NCBI GenBank assembly: GCA_943787745.1
Contig: CALSNJ010000002.1
Span: forward strand, 1-64,000
Direction of reading: 5' to 3'
DNA from: an uncultured Alphaproteobacteria bacterium
Lineage (GTDB): Bacteria; Pseudomonadota; Alphaproteobacteria; UBA6615
DNA length: 64,000 nt
The stretch's first letter is position 1, and the number at the start of each line of letters is the position of its first letter. The notes beneath the pieces are model-generated. The model worked only from the letters and a program-made list of their open reading frames with translations. It was not told the DNA's origin and did not search any database. The position numbers and the translations under genes were made by a program. Below, one piece after another: positions 48,501 through 59,693 of the stretch.

Positions 48501-49600
48501 CAGCCGTCTTCCAAGTGTAAAAGCATCGTCAGTCCAGCCATCAGGCAGAATCCCGCCGGTGTCCAAGCCGCAAGAATGACGGGCACGCTTGCGCCCAACC
48601 CCAGTGCCTGTACCACATTCGTGAGCAAGAACAGAAAGAAGCTTGTGATAACGCCTGCGCCGACAAGGAGCAGAGTGCCGCCACGTCGTGTGAGTCGGAG
48701 CGAGAACGACGCCGCGATCAAAACCATCGCAGCCAGCAGTATTGGCTCAGCCAGAAGGGCATGAAACTGGAGGCGATGGGCCACGGGCGAAAACCCGGTT
48801 TCCTCAAGTACTTTTATAAACCGCGGGAGATTCCAGAACGCAACAGTTTCCGGGCTGGCAAAGCTTTCCTGAATTTTATTCGCTGTCAGGTCGGTCGGCA
48901 GTTCGTGGCGCTCGACAAACACGCCGGCGCGGGCCGGGCGGGTGAGCCAGGCTTCGGAGAGCTCCCAGCGGCCGTCGAGCAATCTTGCGCTCTCGGCGTC
49001 CACACGACCAATGAACTCATCATCCTTGGTGAACTCGAAAACGATGACATCTTCCAACTGCAGCGCATCGGGTTGCACACGGGCGGCATGAATAACGGTT
49101 TGGCCTTCACCATCGGATCCTGTCTGGCGCAGCCAGATTCCCTGGGACGATACGGCAAGCAGAGACGATCGACCGGTGAAGTAGCGGCCTTCAAGTTCCT
49201 CGAACTGAGACAACATGATCGCGGAGAGCGGATTGAGAACCGTGACATTGAAGATGCCAATCACAATCGCGGCGGCCAGTGCCGGTGTCAGGAATTGCCA
49301 GACCGATACCCCAGCGGCACGAACCACGACCAATTCATGATTGCGGGTCATTTTCAGGAAGGTGAAGATTCCGCCGAACATCACAGCAAATGGAATGGCT
49401 TCCTGGGCGAGGAACGGTGTGCGCAGCAAGGCCATGCCGGTGATGACTGAGGCCGTGGCATCGGGGCGGCCGCTGCCGCGCCGTAGAAGTTCGATGGCAT
49501 CGATCAGGCCGATGACCGCCACTATGGTCGCGAACATGACCAGAAACCACAGCAGGAATTGCCGCAGGATGTAGCTTGAGATGGTGGGTGAGGAGAACAT
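48500..49600 (-). CDS. lptG: LPS export ABC transporter permease LptG
   Basis: SSYILRQFLLWFLVMFATIVAVIGLIDAIELLRR, MTRNHELVVVRAAGVSVWQFL, position next to lptF and lptD. Confidence 0.92.
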   Translation of the reverse strand: MFSSPTISSYILRQFLLWFLVMFATIVAVIGLIDAIELLRRGSGRPDATASVITGMALLRTPFLAQEAIPFAVMFGGIFTFLKMTRNHELVVVRAAGVSVWQFLTPALAAAIVIGIFNVTVLNPLSAIMLSQFEELEGRYFTGRSSLLAVSSQGIWLRQTGSDGEGQTVIHAARVQPDALQLEDVIVFEFTKDDEFIGRVDAESARLLDGRWELSEAWLTRPARAGVFVERHELPTDLTANKIQESFASPETVAFWNLPRFIKVLEETGFSPVAHRLQFHALLAEPILLAAMVLIAASFSLRLTRRGGTLLLVGAGVITSFFLFLLTNVVQALGLGASVPVILAAWTPAGFCLMAGLTMLLHLEDG

Positions 49601-49610
49601 CGTCAGTGCC

Positions 49611-50726
49611 TCAACCGTCTGCCATTGCCAGGCCGCTGGGCCGACGCATGCGCGCGCGAATGATGATCGTCAGGCCGACAAGGATCGAGGCGAGCGGCAG
49701 GGCGTAAAGAAGCGGCACCAGCGAAAGAGACTGGCGGGACATGTTGAACAGCCCGAGCGAGGCAAGTTGCAGAACAAAAATTGCGGCAATCGCCACCAGC
49801 ACCCGGCTCGTGTTGCCGCGTCGGCTGAAATTACCGGAAAGCATGGCCGCCATCGCCACGATGGTGAAAACGAGAATATACAGCGGGCTTGTCAGGCGCC
49901 GGTGTCCCTCAGCTATCAACTGCTTGGAGTAGAAGGTGTCATGTGCGCTGTCACCGGGGCGAAGCAAGGAGCCCAGATAGCGCTCTTCGGGCTCGCGCCA
50001 ACGCGGTGCGGCGGTTTCGTTGAGGATGTTGAGGTCGAGGGAGTATTGATCGAAGTTGAAGAGCGTCAATCGGCCGGAATCCCGATCCACGTCCTGCTGG
50101 CTGCCGTTGAAAAGAACCACCCGTGTGCCTTCAGGTGATTGCACAGCGGTGCCGCGTTCGGCTGTGTAGGTGACCGGTCTTTCAGGGTCACGGGAATCAT
50201 GCGCAAAAATACCGCGCAACTCGCCTTCGCCCGATCGCTCCCGGATATAGATTGTCAGACCCGGGATCGGACTGTTGAAGCGCTGTTCCTGAAGCAGGAC
50301 GCTGCCATAGGAATTTCGATAGTTTAGCTGCTTGAGCTTGAAGGCATGTGTTGTCGCGGGCACGATGTAGAGCTGCAATGCATAGCCGATGAAGACTGCC
50401 AGAATACCCAGAAAAAGCCCGGGTCGCGCCAGCATGCCCTGACTCATGCCGGCAGCGCGCATCACCACGAGTTCGCTGTCATTGCGCAACTTGTTATAGA
50501 CAACCAGCACGGCGGCAAAGACGGCAATCGGCAGCAGAACAGCGATAAACTTCGGCAGGTTTAATGCCGTCATCTCGAACAGGACGGTGATCGGCAGTCC
50601 TCGATTGACGATGAAATCAATCAATCGGAGCGAGCCAAACAACGAGATCAACAGCGTCAGGACGCCCGCGACGAATAATGTCGCGATGACCAATTGTCGG
50701 AATATGTAATTGCCGATCGACGTCAT
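49611..50726 (-). CDS. lptF: LPS export ABC transporter permease LptF
   Basis: GNYIFRQLVIATLFVAGVLTLLISLFGSLRLIDFIVNRGLP, LRNDSELVVMRAAGMSQ, NFSRRGNTSRVLVAI. Confidence 0.93.
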   Translation of the reverse strand: MTSIGNYIFRQLVIATLFVAGVLTLLISLFGSLRLIDFIVNRGLPITVLFEMTALNLPKFIAVLLPIAVFAAVLVVYNKLRNDSELVVMRAAGMSQGMLARPGLFLGILAVFIGYALQLYIVPATTHAFKLKQLNYRNSYGSVLLQEQRFNSPIPGLTIYIRERSGEGELRGIFAHDSRDPERPVTYTAERGTAVQSPEGTRVVLFNGSQQDVDRDSGRLTLFNFDQYSLDLNILNETAAPRWREPEERYLGSLLRPGDSAHDTFYSKQLIAEGHRRLTSPLYILVFTIVAMAAMLSGNFSRRGNTSRVLVAIAAIFVLQLASLGLFNMSRQSLSLVPLLYALPLASILVGLTIIIRARMRRPSGLAMADG

Positions 50727-50939
50727 GATCGCTCCGAAGGGGGAATTGAGGGCAAACCGTCCCCCAAGTCGCTGATTCGAAAAACAAACATGTTCCACAG
50801 CAACGATGGTTTGTACCAGATCGCATCATGCTGACAAATAGCGGCCCTTGGCCACGGGGTTCGCTTGCGCGTAAATGGCGGGTACTCTAAATCTCGAAGG
50901 TCAAAAGAACCTGCACCCCATAGTTTAATGCCGCCAGCA

Positions 50940-52448
50940 ATGGATACCCGTGTCATGAAGATCAGCTTTGCCGAACCGAAATTGCCTGCCAATGGATTTG
51001 TTGTCGTTCTCATGGGCGGGGATGGTGAGCTCAGTTCTTCTGGGAAGACGCTCGATAAAGCGACGAAAGGCGCGCTCTCTCGTGCCGTCGATGCACGCAG
51101 CTTCGTAGGAAAGAAGGGCGAAACTTTGACGCTTTATGCTCCTGCGGGACGCGAGAAACTCAATATCGTGCTGGTTGGCGTGGGAGCCGCGAAAGACCTG
51201 GATACTTTGCGTGCGCAAGAAATTGGTGCCGCGATCTACAAGTCACTCAGCAGTCTCGGTGCAGACTCCGCGGCTGTTTTTGCCGAAGCGCCGCGCGGTG
51301 CGAAGACAAAAACAGCTGATCTGGCATCCGCCATGGCCTTTGGAGCGCGTCTGCGCGACTACAGCTATGACAAATACATCACTTATGCTGATGCAAAAGC
51401 GCGATTGGTCGGCCCGACGCGCCTGCAGCTCATGGTCAAGGGATCAGCGGCAGCTCGCAAACAGTTCAAGGAGCTTGATCACATTGCCGACGGTGTCGAT
51501 TTCGCCCGCGATCTGGTGTCCGAGCCCAGTAATGTAAAAACGCCGAAATGGATGGCCGCGCAATGCCGGAAACTGGCCAAACTCGGCGTGAAGGTTGAAG
51601 TGCTCGGTGAGGCACAAATGAAGAAGCTGGGAATGAACGCGCTGGTGGCGGTCGGTCAGGGCAGCGTTCAGGAATCCCAGATGGTCATCATGCGCTGGAA
51701 TGGTGGTGCGAAGGATGCCAAGACGGTTTCCCTGATCGGCAAGGGTGTCACCTTTGATACCGGTGGTATTTCCATCAAGCCGGCAGGCGGCATGGAAGAT
51801 ATGATCTGGGATATGGGCGGCGCAGGAACTGTGATCGGTGCCATGCACGCCATCGCGGCCCGCAAGGCCAAGGCAAATGTGATCGGTGTCGTTGGCTTGG
51901 TCGAAAACATGCCGGACGGTAATGCGCAGCGCCCCGGCGACATTGTGACGTCGATGTCGGGACAAACCATTGAGGTGATCAACACCGATGCCGAGGGCCG
52001 TCTCGTTCTTGCAGATGCCATGTGGTACACGCAAAAACGCTTCAAACCCGACGTCATGATCGACTTTGCGACCCTGACGGGCGCCATCATGGTCGCGCTG
52101 GGCCGTGAATATTCTGGCCTATACGCCAACGATGATGCGCTCGCCGACAAAATCATTGCGGCAGGCAAGACGGTGGGCGAGAAAATCTGGCACATGCCGC
52201 TCGATGACGCCTTTGACAAGCAGATCAACACGCCGCGCGCCGACATGAAGAATGTCGGGCCACGCTGGGGTGGCAGCATCACAGCAGCGCAGTTCCTCCA
52301 GCGCTTCACCAACGATGTGCCCTGGGCGCATATGGATATCGCTGGCGTTGCCTGGTCAGACAAGGAGTTGCCGCTTATGTCGAAGGGGGCATCGGGTTTT
52401 GCAGTGCGGGCCATGGACCAGTTCGTCCGTGACAATTACGAGAGCTGA
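50940..52448 (+). CDS. pepA: Leucyl aminopeptidase (cytosol aminopeptidase)
   Basis: GKGVTFDTGGISIKPAGGMEDMIWDMGGAG, NTDAEGRLVLADAM, LTGAIMVALG. Confidence 0.96.
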   Translation: MDTRVMKISFAEPKLPANGFVVVLMGGDGELSSSGKTLDKATKGALSRAVDARSFVGKKGETLTLYAPAGREKLNIVLVGVGAAKDLDTLRAQEIGAAIYKSLSSLGADSAAVFAEAPRGAKTKTADLASAMAFGARLRDYSYDKYITYADAKARLVGPTRLQLMVKGSAAARKQFKELDHIADGVDFARDLVSEPSNVKTPKWMAAQCRKLAKLGVKVEVLGEAQMKKLGMNALVAVGQGSVQESQMVIMRWNGGAKDAKTVSLIGKGVTFDTGGISIKPAGGMEDMIWDMGGAGTVIGAMHAIAARKAKANVIGVVGLVENMPDGNAQRPGDIVTSMSGQTIEVINTDAEGRLVLADAMWYTQKRFKPDVMIDFATLTGAIMVALGREYSGLYANDDALADKIIAAGKTVGEKIWHMPLDDAFDKQINTPRADMKNVGPRWGGSITAAQFLQRFTNDVPWAHMDIAGVAWSDKELPLMSKGASGFAVRAMDQFVRDNYES

Positions 52449-52462
52449 AGAACAGCAATACC

Positions 52463-52921
52463 GTGGCGGAAATACGCTTCTATCACCTGACATTAAAATC
52501 GTTGGAAGATGTCCTTCCGGTGATGCTGGAACGTACCGTGGTTCGGGATGGTCGGCGTGCCGTTGTGGTTGCGGGTTCGCCCGAGCGGGTTGAGAAGATG
52601 AACGCGCATCTTTGGACCTATAGCGACAGTGTGTTTCTACCCCATGGCAGCAAGACGGACGGGCATGCTGCGCAACAGCCGGTCTGGCTCACGGATGCCG
52701 ATGAAAACCCGAACGAAGCCAAAGTGCTGTTTCTGGTCGATGGTGGGGTAAGTGAGAATGTCGCGACATATGATCTGGTCTGCGAGCTATTTGATGGACG
52801 GAATGACGAGGCTGTTGCTGCAGCGCGACATCGCTGGAAAACCTACAAGGACGGCGACCACGCGCTGACTTACTGGCAACAGACCGAGCGTGGCGGCTGG
52901 GAACAGAAGGCCGAAGGCTAA
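52463..52921 (+). CDS. holC: DNA polymerase III subunit chi (GTG start)
   Basis: EIRFYHLTLKSLEDVLPVMLERTV, LWTYSDSVFLPHGSKTDGHAAQQPVWLT. Confidence 0.93.
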   Translation: MAEIRFYHLTLKSLEDVLPVMLERTVVRDGRRAVVVAGSPERVEKMNAHLWTYSDSVFLPHGSKTDGHAAQQPVWLTDADENPNEAKVLFLVDGGVSENVATYDLVCELFDGRNDEAVAAARHRWKTYKDGDHALTYWQQTERGGWEQKAEG

Positions 52922-53014
52922 CCGTTTGCACCGCTGGTTTTCACGATGCCTTGTGAAGACCGGGCGCGCTGGATATAAGGCGCGCACAATTCAATTCTCA
53001 CTGGAGCAAGACCC

Positions 53015-53437
53015 ATGGCCATCGAGCGCACTTTCTCGATCATCAAACCCGACGCGACGAAGCGGAATCTGACTGGCAAGATCATTGCGAAGTTCGAGGA
53101 AGCCGGGCTGCGCATCGTCGCCCAGCGGCGCATCCAAATGACCAAAGATCAGGCTGAGAGCTTCTACGGCGTTCACAGCGAGCGTCCGTTCTTCAACGAC
53201 CTCGTTGCGTTCATGACTTCGGGACCGGTCGTGGTTCAGGTGCTGGAAGGCGAGAATGCCGTCGCGCGCAATCGCGAGATCATGGGGGCAACGAACCCGG
53301 CCGATGCCGACGAAGGCACGATCCGCAAAGAGTTCGCTGAATCGATCGAAGCCAATTCCGTGCACGGTTCAGACGCACCGGAAACCGCTGCTGAGGAAAT
53401 TGCGTTCTTCTTTAAGGAAGATGAAATCGTCGGCTGA
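53015..53437 (+). CDS. ndk: Nucleoside diphosphate kinase
   Basis: [63 protein letters not shown]. Confidence 0.98.
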   Translation: MAIERTFSIIKPDATKRNLTGKIIAKFEEAGLRIVAQRRIQMTKDQAESFYGVHSERPFFNDLVAFMTSGPVVVQVLEGENAVARNREIMGATNPADADEGTIRKEFAESIEANSVHGSDAPETAAEEIAFFFKEDEIVG

Positions 53438-53469
53438 TCCGTCGATTTCCGTGTGGTGGGCGCGTCAGA

Positions 53470-53595
53470 TTAGACGATCGTCCACCACATAAGCAGCAGC
53501 ACAATCACAACGGCGGCGCCGGAATAGGTCATCAGTTTCAGAAAACCGTCCCAGGTTTTCATGCGCTGGTCGAGATTTGCGTGTTGCTCTGACAT
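53470..53595 (-). CDS. aa3-type cytochrome c oxidase subunit IV-like small membrane protein (41 aa, below the ORF-track cutoff)
   Basis: Manual translation MSEQHANLDQRMKTWDGFLKLMTYSGAAVVIVLLLMWWTIV*: short soluble N-terminus, one TM, typical of this alphaproteobacterial family. Confidence 0.8.
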   Translation of the reverse strand: MSEQHANLDQRMKTWDGFLKLMTYSGAAVVIVLLLMWWTIV

Positions 53596-53647
53596 TGTCG
53601 CTCGCGTTCCTTAGAGTTGGCGATATAACGCGTTTATACGCGACGTG

Positions 53648-53668
53648 ACCGGGCCGTTAAAGCCCGGT
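53648..53668. terminator. Strong GC hairpin between the coxIV-like gene and purN
   Basis: ACCGGGC cgttaaa GCCCGGT, 7-bp perfect stem; short T run on the plus strand. Confidence 0.45.
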
Positions 53669-53682
53669 TTTGCGTTTTCCAC

Positions 53683-54339
53683 TCAGATGGCTGGCGGACT
53701 GATGATATGGCTGCCCTGATCGGGTGGCATATCCACGATTGCGGTGTCGCCATCAATCTGCACGCGCCCTTCGGCAATAAGCTTCACCGCGAGCGGATAG
53801 CATTTGTGCTCAACGCTGAGAATGCGCGCGGCGAGTGCGTCTTCATTGTCGTCGGGCAGCAAGGGAACGGCGGCCTGGACGAGAATTGGTCCCGCATCCA
53901 TCTCGGCGCGTACGATATGGACTGTGCATCCGCTCAGCTTTGCCCCCGCGGCAATGGCTTGTGCATGGGCATCAATACCCTTGAAGGATGGCAGAAGGGA
54001 GGGGTGGATGTTGATGATACGGTCATGCCAGGCTCCCACGAACCAGCCTGAAAGCAAACGCATGAACCCGGCCAGGCAGACCAGTTCCACGCCGGCTTCC
54101 TGAAGATCGTCATGGACAGCCCTGTCGAAACTCTCCCGATCCGCAAAGTCACCATGTTCAACAATCGACGTCGCGATACCGGCATCGCGAGCATGGTCGA
54201 GCCCCTTTGCGTCAGGCCTATTGGACACAACCAGAATGATCTCGGCGGGAAACGTGGCATCTGCGCAAGCCGCGATCAGGGCCTGCAGGTTTGACCCGCG
54301 CCCGGATATTAGAACGCCAAGTTTCAGGCGCGCCATCAA
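53683..54339 (-). CDS. purN: Phosphoribosylglycinamide formyltransferase
   Basis: [58 protein letters not shown]. Confidence 0.96.
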   Translation of the reverse strand: MMARLKLGVLISGRGSNLQALIAACADATFPAEIILVVSNRPDAKGLDHARDAGIATSIVEHGDFADRESFDRAVHDDLQEAGVELVCLAGFMRLLSGWFVGAWHDRIINIHPSLLPSFKGIDAHAQAIAAGAKLSGCTVHIVRAEMDAGPILVQAAVPLLPDDNEDALAARILSVEHKCYPLAVKLIAEGRVQIDGDTAIVDMPPDQGSHIISPPAI

Positions 54340-55400
54340 TCGCCTCCGAGAGCGGCCTGCAGGTTCTCGATATTCACCATCGAATCCGGGTCCGACACGA
54401 CCTCGCCGATCTGGAATATCTGCTCGCCGGCGTCACGGAGCTTTGCGACAACTTTGCTTGCCGCATCTGCCTGAACAATCGCCACCATGCCGATCCCGCA
54501 ATTGAATGTCCGCGCCATTTCCATGTCGCTGACGCCGCCATTCGCCTGCAGCCAGGCGAAGACAGGCGATGCTGTCCAACTCGCGCCGTCGAGGTTGACG
54601 CCCAGTCCCTCGGGTAACACGCGCGGAATGTTCTCCAGAAGTCCGCCGCCGGTGATGTGTGCGAGCGCGTGAATGCCACCACCCTTGATGGCCTCCAGAC
54701 AAGGCTCCACATAAATGCGGGTCGGTTCGAGAAGGGCTTCGCCCAGAGTGATGGTGTGATCGAACGGAGCCGGGGCATCGAGTGAGGCACCGCTTTGCTC
54801 AATAATTTTGCGCACCAGCGAGTATCCGTTTGAATGAACACCGCTTGAGGCCAATCCGAGAACGACGTCTCCGGCCGCAACGGGGTTTGCTGGATCAGGC
54901 AATCCTGTCCCGCGTTCCATCGCGCCGACGGAAAAACCCGCCAGATCAAATTCACCCTTGGCATAGAGGCCTGGCATTTCTGCCGTCTCGCCACCTATCA
55001 ATGCGCAGCCAGCGATCGTGCAGCCCCGGGATACACCTTCGATAACCTTGGTGGCGACTTCGGGCTGAAGACCGCCCGTCGCAAAGTAATCGAGAAAGAA
55101 AAGTGGCTCGGCACCCTGAACAACCAGATCATTGACGCACATCGCCACCAGATCGATGCCGATGGAATCATATTTTTCCGTGTCGAATGCCAGCTTCAGC
55201 TTGGTGCCGACACCGTCGGTCGCTGACACCAGAATAGGGTCCTTGAACCCCGCTGCGCGCGGATCGAAAGACGCTCCGAAACCGCCCAGCGCATCCATCG
55301 TACCGGAACGCTGCGTTGCCGCCGCCAGCGGCTTGATCGCATCGACGAGTTTGTTGCCAGCTTCGATATCAACACCGGCATCCTTGTAGGAAAGCCCCAC
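54336..55400 (-). CDS. purM: Phosphoribosylformylglycinamidine cyclo-ligase (GTG start)
   Basis: [83 protein letters not shown]. Confidence 0.97.
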   Translation of the reverse strand: MGLSYKDAGVDIEAGNKLVDAIKPLAAATQRSGTMDALGGFGASFDPRAAGFKDPILVSATDGVGTKLKLAFDTEKYDSIGIDLVAMCVNDLVVQGAEPLFFLDYFATGGLQPEVATKVIEGVSRGCTIAGCALIGGETAEMPGLYAKGEFDLAGFSVGAMERGTGLPDPANPVAAGDVVLGLASSGVHSNGYSLVRKIIEQSGASLDAPAPFDHTITLGEALLEPTRIYVEPCLEAIKGGGIHALAHITGGGLLENIPRVLPEGLGVNLDGASWTASPVFAWLQANGGVSDMEMARTFNCGIGMVAIVQADAASKVVAKLRDAGEQIFQIGEVVSDPDSMVNIENLQAALGGD

Positions 55401-55531
55401 AATTCGTCTCCCATACGTGCTTTTGACGTTTTCGTGCTATTTCTTCGCCGAAGTCGCCAAGATGTGGATCCAAACGCGCCCGAATCGCGTTGTTGTTGCG
55501 GCTCACAATAGGTGTTTCGAGGTCATTTGCA

Positions 55532-56707
55532 ATGCGTCGCATAAGGTCAAAAAGCAGAGTGTTTCCGTCCCTTTTCGCAGTTTTTGCGATGTTGTGGATA
55601 TCCGTCGTGCCAAGTGCTGTGTCTGCGCAGCAGGTGACGAGCGAGGAAGTGTTCGTTGTTCGTGAAATCTCTGTTGATGAAACAGCGGAATCTACGTCTG
55701 CAGCGCGTATGCAGGCACTCGCGAAGGGCCAGATTACCGCTGCTCAGCGGCTGATGGATCGCCTGACACGCCCGCTGGACAGGTCGGCTCTGGCACCCCT
55801 CGATGCAGAAACGGTTCGAACGCTGGTGGCATCGTTCCAGATCGATAACGAGAAAACATCCAACGTGCGCTACCTGGCCGATATGACGGTCAGCTTTAAA
55901 CCCGCAGCGGTACGCCGTTTCCTCCAAACCTTTGGTGTGCCCTTCGCAGAAGTCCGCAGTCGTCCGGTTCTGATCGTTCCGGCACTCGCGCGAGAGACAG
56001 GTTACATCTTGTGGGAAGAGCCAAATCCCTGGCGGGAAGCCTGGCAGAACCATCCTTCCGCAGAAGGTCTGGTGCCGGTTGTGTCTCCCGTGGGAGACCT
56101 CGCGGATATTACCGGACTGTCCGCCGAGCAGGCCGTCGATGCAGATGTCGGCGCGCTCCATGATGCCGCGACGCGATATGGCGCAGGCACTGCGATGGTG
56201 GCCATTGCGTCTCTTGATCAGTCTACGCCCGGCGGAGAACGCATCGATATAACGCTGATCCGCGTGGGCCGATCGGATGAATTGCCGTTGCTGATTTCAC
56301 TGCAAATTCTTGCTGATGAGCCACTGGAGGCGTTTCTGGGGCGGGCCGTCTCGCTTGTTATCGAGGCGCTCAACACGGAATGGAAAAACGAGAACATTTT
56401 CACGTCCGGTCAGTCCGGACGGTTGCGCGCGGCGGTTCCTGTTTCAGATTTGAAAAGCTGGGTCGAAATTCAGCGCCGTCTTTCGCGTGCACCAAATGTT
56501 TCGGCGGTGCATGTTTTGGCTCTGACAGCGAATTCAGCTGAAATTGAAATCGACTATCGCGGAGACACGGACCGGCTTGAACGCGCACTCTTGCGGTCAG
56601 ATCTTTTGCTGGAACCAAGTGGATTCGGTGATCCGAGTGCCGAAACGGGGCTTACGCCGTCTGAGGTGATCCTGCCGACGCATGTGCTTCGTCTCGCAGG
56701 CTTTTGA
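55532..56707 (+). CDS. DUF2066-family exported protein
   Basis: Signal peptide; EEVFVVREISVDETAESTSAARMQALAKGQITAAQRLMDRLT, VSFKPAAVRRFLQTFGVPFAEVRSRPVLIVP. Confidence 0.82.
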   Translation: MRRIRSKSRVFPSLFAVFAMLWISVVPSAVSAQQVTSEEVFVVREISVDETAESTSAARMQALAKGQITAAQRLMDRLTRPLDRSALAPLDAETVRTLVASFQIDNEKTSNVRYLADMTVSFKPAAVRRFLQTFGVPFAEVRSRPVLIVPALARETGYILWEEPNPWREAWQNHPSAEGLVPVVSPVGDLADITGLSAEQAVDADVGALHDAATRYGAGTAMVAIASLDQSTPGGERIDITLIRVGRSDELPLLISLQILADEPLEAFLGRAVSLVIEALNTEWKNENIFTSGQSGRLRAAVPVSDLKSWVEIQRRLSRAPNVSAVHVLALTANSAEIEIDYRGDTDRLERALLRSDLLLEPSGFGDPSAETGLTPSEVILPTHVLRLAGF

Positions 56708-56719
56708 TCGGGTTCGCTC

Positions 56720-57400
56720 GTGACACGCCAACTTATTCTTGATCTTGGTCATCGCACAGCAACGGGCCGTGCGGACTACCTCGTTTCGAGCAGCAATGCC
56801 GAAGCCGTTGAGTGGATCGACCGCTGGCCGGAATGGCCAGCGCGCGCGCTTGTGATCTGGGGACCGGCCGCATCGGGTAAGACCCATCTTGGTCATGTCT
56901 GGTGTGCGGTCAGCGGAGCTGAACGTATATCGCCTGAAGATGTGCGTGCAGCAGATGCTGGCATTTTGCGACGGCGCAATAGCAGTTTCTTTCTCGATGA
57001 TGCGGAGCAGCTCGCAGGTGACGGGGAAGACGAAGAGGCCTTGCTGCACCTCTACAATTATTTGCTTGAGACCGATGGCGCACTTCTGTTGGCATCCGAG
57101 AAGGCGCCAGCCTTCTGGCCGGTTGCTCTGGCGGACTTGTCGTCACGTATGAAGGCACTACAGGGCAGTGGCATCGCGCCGCCCGATGACAGCCTGCTCG
57201 CGGCGTTGTTGATCAAGCAGTTTCAGGATCGTCAGCTGCGCGTTGGCGAGGAAGTGATTACCTATCTGGTGCCACGTATGGAACGGTCCTTTGAGGCCGT
57301 TGCCCGTATCGTGACCGCTATTGATACAACGGCACTGGCACGGTCGCGCCCGGTAACAGTGCCGCTTGTGCGCGAAGTTCTTGAAGAAATTGGCGTTTGA
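56720..57400 (+). CDS. Hda-like DnaA-related ATPase (regulatory inactivation of DnaA)
   Basis: QLILDLGHRTATGRADYLVSSSNAEAVEWIDRWPEWPARALVIWGPAASGKTHLGHVW. Confidence 0.88.
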   Translation: MTRQLILDLGHRTATGRADYLVSSSNAEAVEWIDRWPEWPARALVIWGPAASGKTHLGHVWCAVSGAERISPEDVRAADAGILRRRNSSFFLDDAEQLAGDGEDEEALLHLYNYLLETDGALLLASEKAPAFWPVALADLSSRMKALQGSGIAPPDDSLLAALLIKQFQDRQLRVGEEVITYLVPRMERSFEAVARIVTAIDTTALARSRPVTVPLVREVLEEIGV

Positions 57401-57417
57401 CCGACCCCGAAGTCGAA

Positions 57418-57435
57418 TTGTCATGGTGCTGTCAC
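57418..57435 (+). promoter_or_regulatory. Putative PhoB (Pho) box upstream of ppk1
   Basis: TTGTCAT-GGTG-CTGTCAC: two 7-mers with 4-nt spacing; one mismatch each to CTGTCAT. Confidence 0.6.
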
Positions 57436-57518
57436 AAATTGCGGACATGTTGCGATCACGCTAGCTTGGCGCATTGCCAAGTCTTTGCGCGCTATCAATC
57501 CTGACAAGAAATGAACCT

Positions 57519-59681
57519 GTGGTTTCTGAACTGACAGCTGAATATCAAGATTCTGTTCCGGCAATTTCTATGGATTCGCCAGACCGATTCATCAATCGCG
57601 AGCTGTCGTGGCTGGCGTTCAATGAACGTGTTCTTGAAGAGGCAGAAAACGCCAACCATCCGCTTTTGGAGCGGCTTCGGTTCCTCTCGATTTCTGCGTC
57701 CAATCTCGACGAGTTCTACATGGTTCGTGTCGCAGGCCTGAAAGGGCAGGTGGATGCGGGCGTGACGACACACAGTCAGGAAGGGCTGTCACCGAGCGAA
57801 CAGCTCGCCGCAATCAATGCGCGTGCGGGCGCATTGATGGGAGAACAGCAGCGGATATGGCGAACACTGGTCGGGCAGCTTCGTGACTGTGACCTGACGG
57901 TTGTTGAGCCTGATGAGCTGACAGACGAAGAGCGTGCATGGCTCGAAGAGCGATTCATGAGCACCATTTTTCCGGTGCTGACGCCGCTCGCTGTTGATCC
58001 AGCCCATCCATTTCCGTTTATTCCAAATCTTGGTCTTGCACTGGCGATGGATCTGTTCCGCGCGTCAGACAATCGCGAGATGATTGGCTTGCTGCCGTTA
58101 CCGGGGCAGATCGAGCGGTTCATCCGCCTGCCGGGAACCGCGCCGCGATTCATTCTTCTCGAACGCTGCGTCACGATGTTCATGGGACATGTCTTTCCGG
58201 CCTTTGAGTTGCGTGGGCACGGCACATTTCGGGTCATCCGGGACAGCGATATTGAGGTGCTTGAGGAGGCTGAAGATCTCGTGCGGCTTTTCGAGAGCGC
58301 ACTCAAGCGTCGCCGGCGTGGTTCGGTTATCCGTCTGACCTTCGATTCGGACATGCCCGAGAGTCTGCGCAAATTCGTGGTTGGTCAAAGTGATGTGGAC
58401 GATCAGGACGTGTTTCTCTTGGAGGGGCTCCCCGGGCTGGACCGGACCAAGGAGCTCATCATCGACGAACGCGGTGATCTTCTGTTTCAGCCCTTCAATA
58501 TTCGCTTTCCCGAACGTATTCGGGACTTTGCCGGGGATTGCTTTGCCGCGATCCGGGCCAAGGACATCGTGGTCCATCACCCGTTCGAATCCTTCGATGT
58601 TGTTGTCCAGTTCCTGCGCCAGGCCGCGCGCGATCCGCAGGTCGTGGCGATCAAGCAAACGCTTTACCGCACCTCCGAAAACTCACCGATTGTCGAAGCC
58701 CTGATTGAAGCCGCTGAAGCGGGCAAGAACGTGACGGCGCTGGTCGAGCTTAAGGCGCGTTTTGACGAGGAGGCCAATATCCGCTGGGCGCGTGAGCTCG
58801 AACGCGCGGGCGTGCAGATCGTCTATGGGTTTATCGACCTGAAGACCCACGCCAAGATCAGTCTCGTGCACCGCCGCGAAGGTTCCGATCTGCGCAGCTA
58901 TGTGCATTTCGGGACCGGCAACTACCATCCGATCACGGCGCGGATTTACACTGACCTCAGCTATTTCACGCAAGACCCTGTGCTGTGCCGCGATGCTTCG
59001 CGCGTCTTCAACTACATGACGGGTTACGCGCGCCCCGAAGAGCTTGAAAAGGTTTCTGTTGCGCCGCTCAGCCTGCGCGAAACCCTGATGCGGCGTATTG
59101 AGGAAGAAATCGAACATGCGCGTGCCGGTCGCACGGCTGAAATCTGGGCGAAACTCAACAGTCTCGTCGATGGCGATATTATTGATGCCCTTTACCGCGC
59201 CTCTCAGGCCGGGGTGACCATCCGCCTGGTGATCCGCGGCATATGCTGTCTGCGCCCCGGCGTTCCCGGGTTGAGCGAGAACATTGAAGTCCAGAGCATT
59301 ATCGGTCGTTTTCTCGAGCATGCCCGAATCGCGGCGTTCAGCGGTGGCGAGGAATTGCCCAACGACAATGCCCGGCTTTACATCTCCTCGGCGGACTGGA
59401 TGCCACGCAATCTGGATCGCCGGGTTGAACTTTTCGTGCCGATCGAGCATGGCACGGTGCATGAGCAAATTCTCGACCAGATCATGGTTGCGAATCTGCT
59501 GGATCGCGCCCAAAGCTGGGATATGAGGGCCGATGGCACTTATTCCCGGATCGATACCAGTGGCGAGCAAGACCCATTCAGCGCGCACAAATATTTCATG
59601 ACAAATCCGAGCCTCTCCGGGCGCGGAAGTGCATTGAAAAAGCCGGGCAGCGCGCCACAACTACTTGCCCATCCCGACTAG
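57519..59681 (+). CDS. ppk1: Polyphosphate kinase 1 (start GTG 57519 or ATG 57570)
   Basis: [85 protein letters not shown]. Confidence 0.96.
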   Translation: MVSELTAEYQDSVPAISMDSPDRFINRELSWLAFNERVLEEAENANHPLLERLRFLSISASNLDEFYMVRVAGLKGQVDAGVTTHSQEGLSPSEQLAAINARAGALMGEQQRIWRTLVGQLRDCDLTVVEPDELTDEERAWLEERFMSTIFPVLTPLAVDPAHPFPFIPNLGLALAMDLFRASDNREMIGLLPLPGQIERFIRLPGTAPRFILLERCVTMFMGHVFPAFELRGHGTFRVIRDSDIEVLEEAEDLVRLFESALKRRRRGSVIRLTFDSDMPESLRKFVVGQSDVDDQDVFLLEGLPGLDRTKELIIDERGDLLFQPFNIRFPERIRDFAGDCFAAIRAKDIVVHHPFESFDVVVQFLRQAARDPQVVAIKQTLYRTSENSPIVEALIEAAEAGKNVTALVELKARFDEEANIRWARELERAGVQIVYGFIDLKTHAKISLVHRREGSDLRSYVHFGTGNYHPITARIYTDLSYFTQDPVLCRDASRVFNYMTGYARPEELEKVSVAPLSLRETLMRRIEEEIEHARAGRTAEIWAKLNSLVDGDIIDALYRASQAGVTIRLVIRGICCLRPGVPGLSENIEVQSIIGRFLEHARIAAFSGGEELPNDNARLYISSADWMPRNLDRRVELFVPIEHGTVHEQILDQIMVANLLDRAQSWDMRADGTYSRIDTSGEQDPFSAHKYFMTNPSLSGRGSALKKPGSAPQLLAHPD

Positions 59682-59693
59682 TCTCTGTATGGC

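Noticed and set aside
58683-59660. 325-aa ORF antisense to ppk1
   Set aside because: Shadow ORF; ppk1 motifs on the opposite strand are unambiguous
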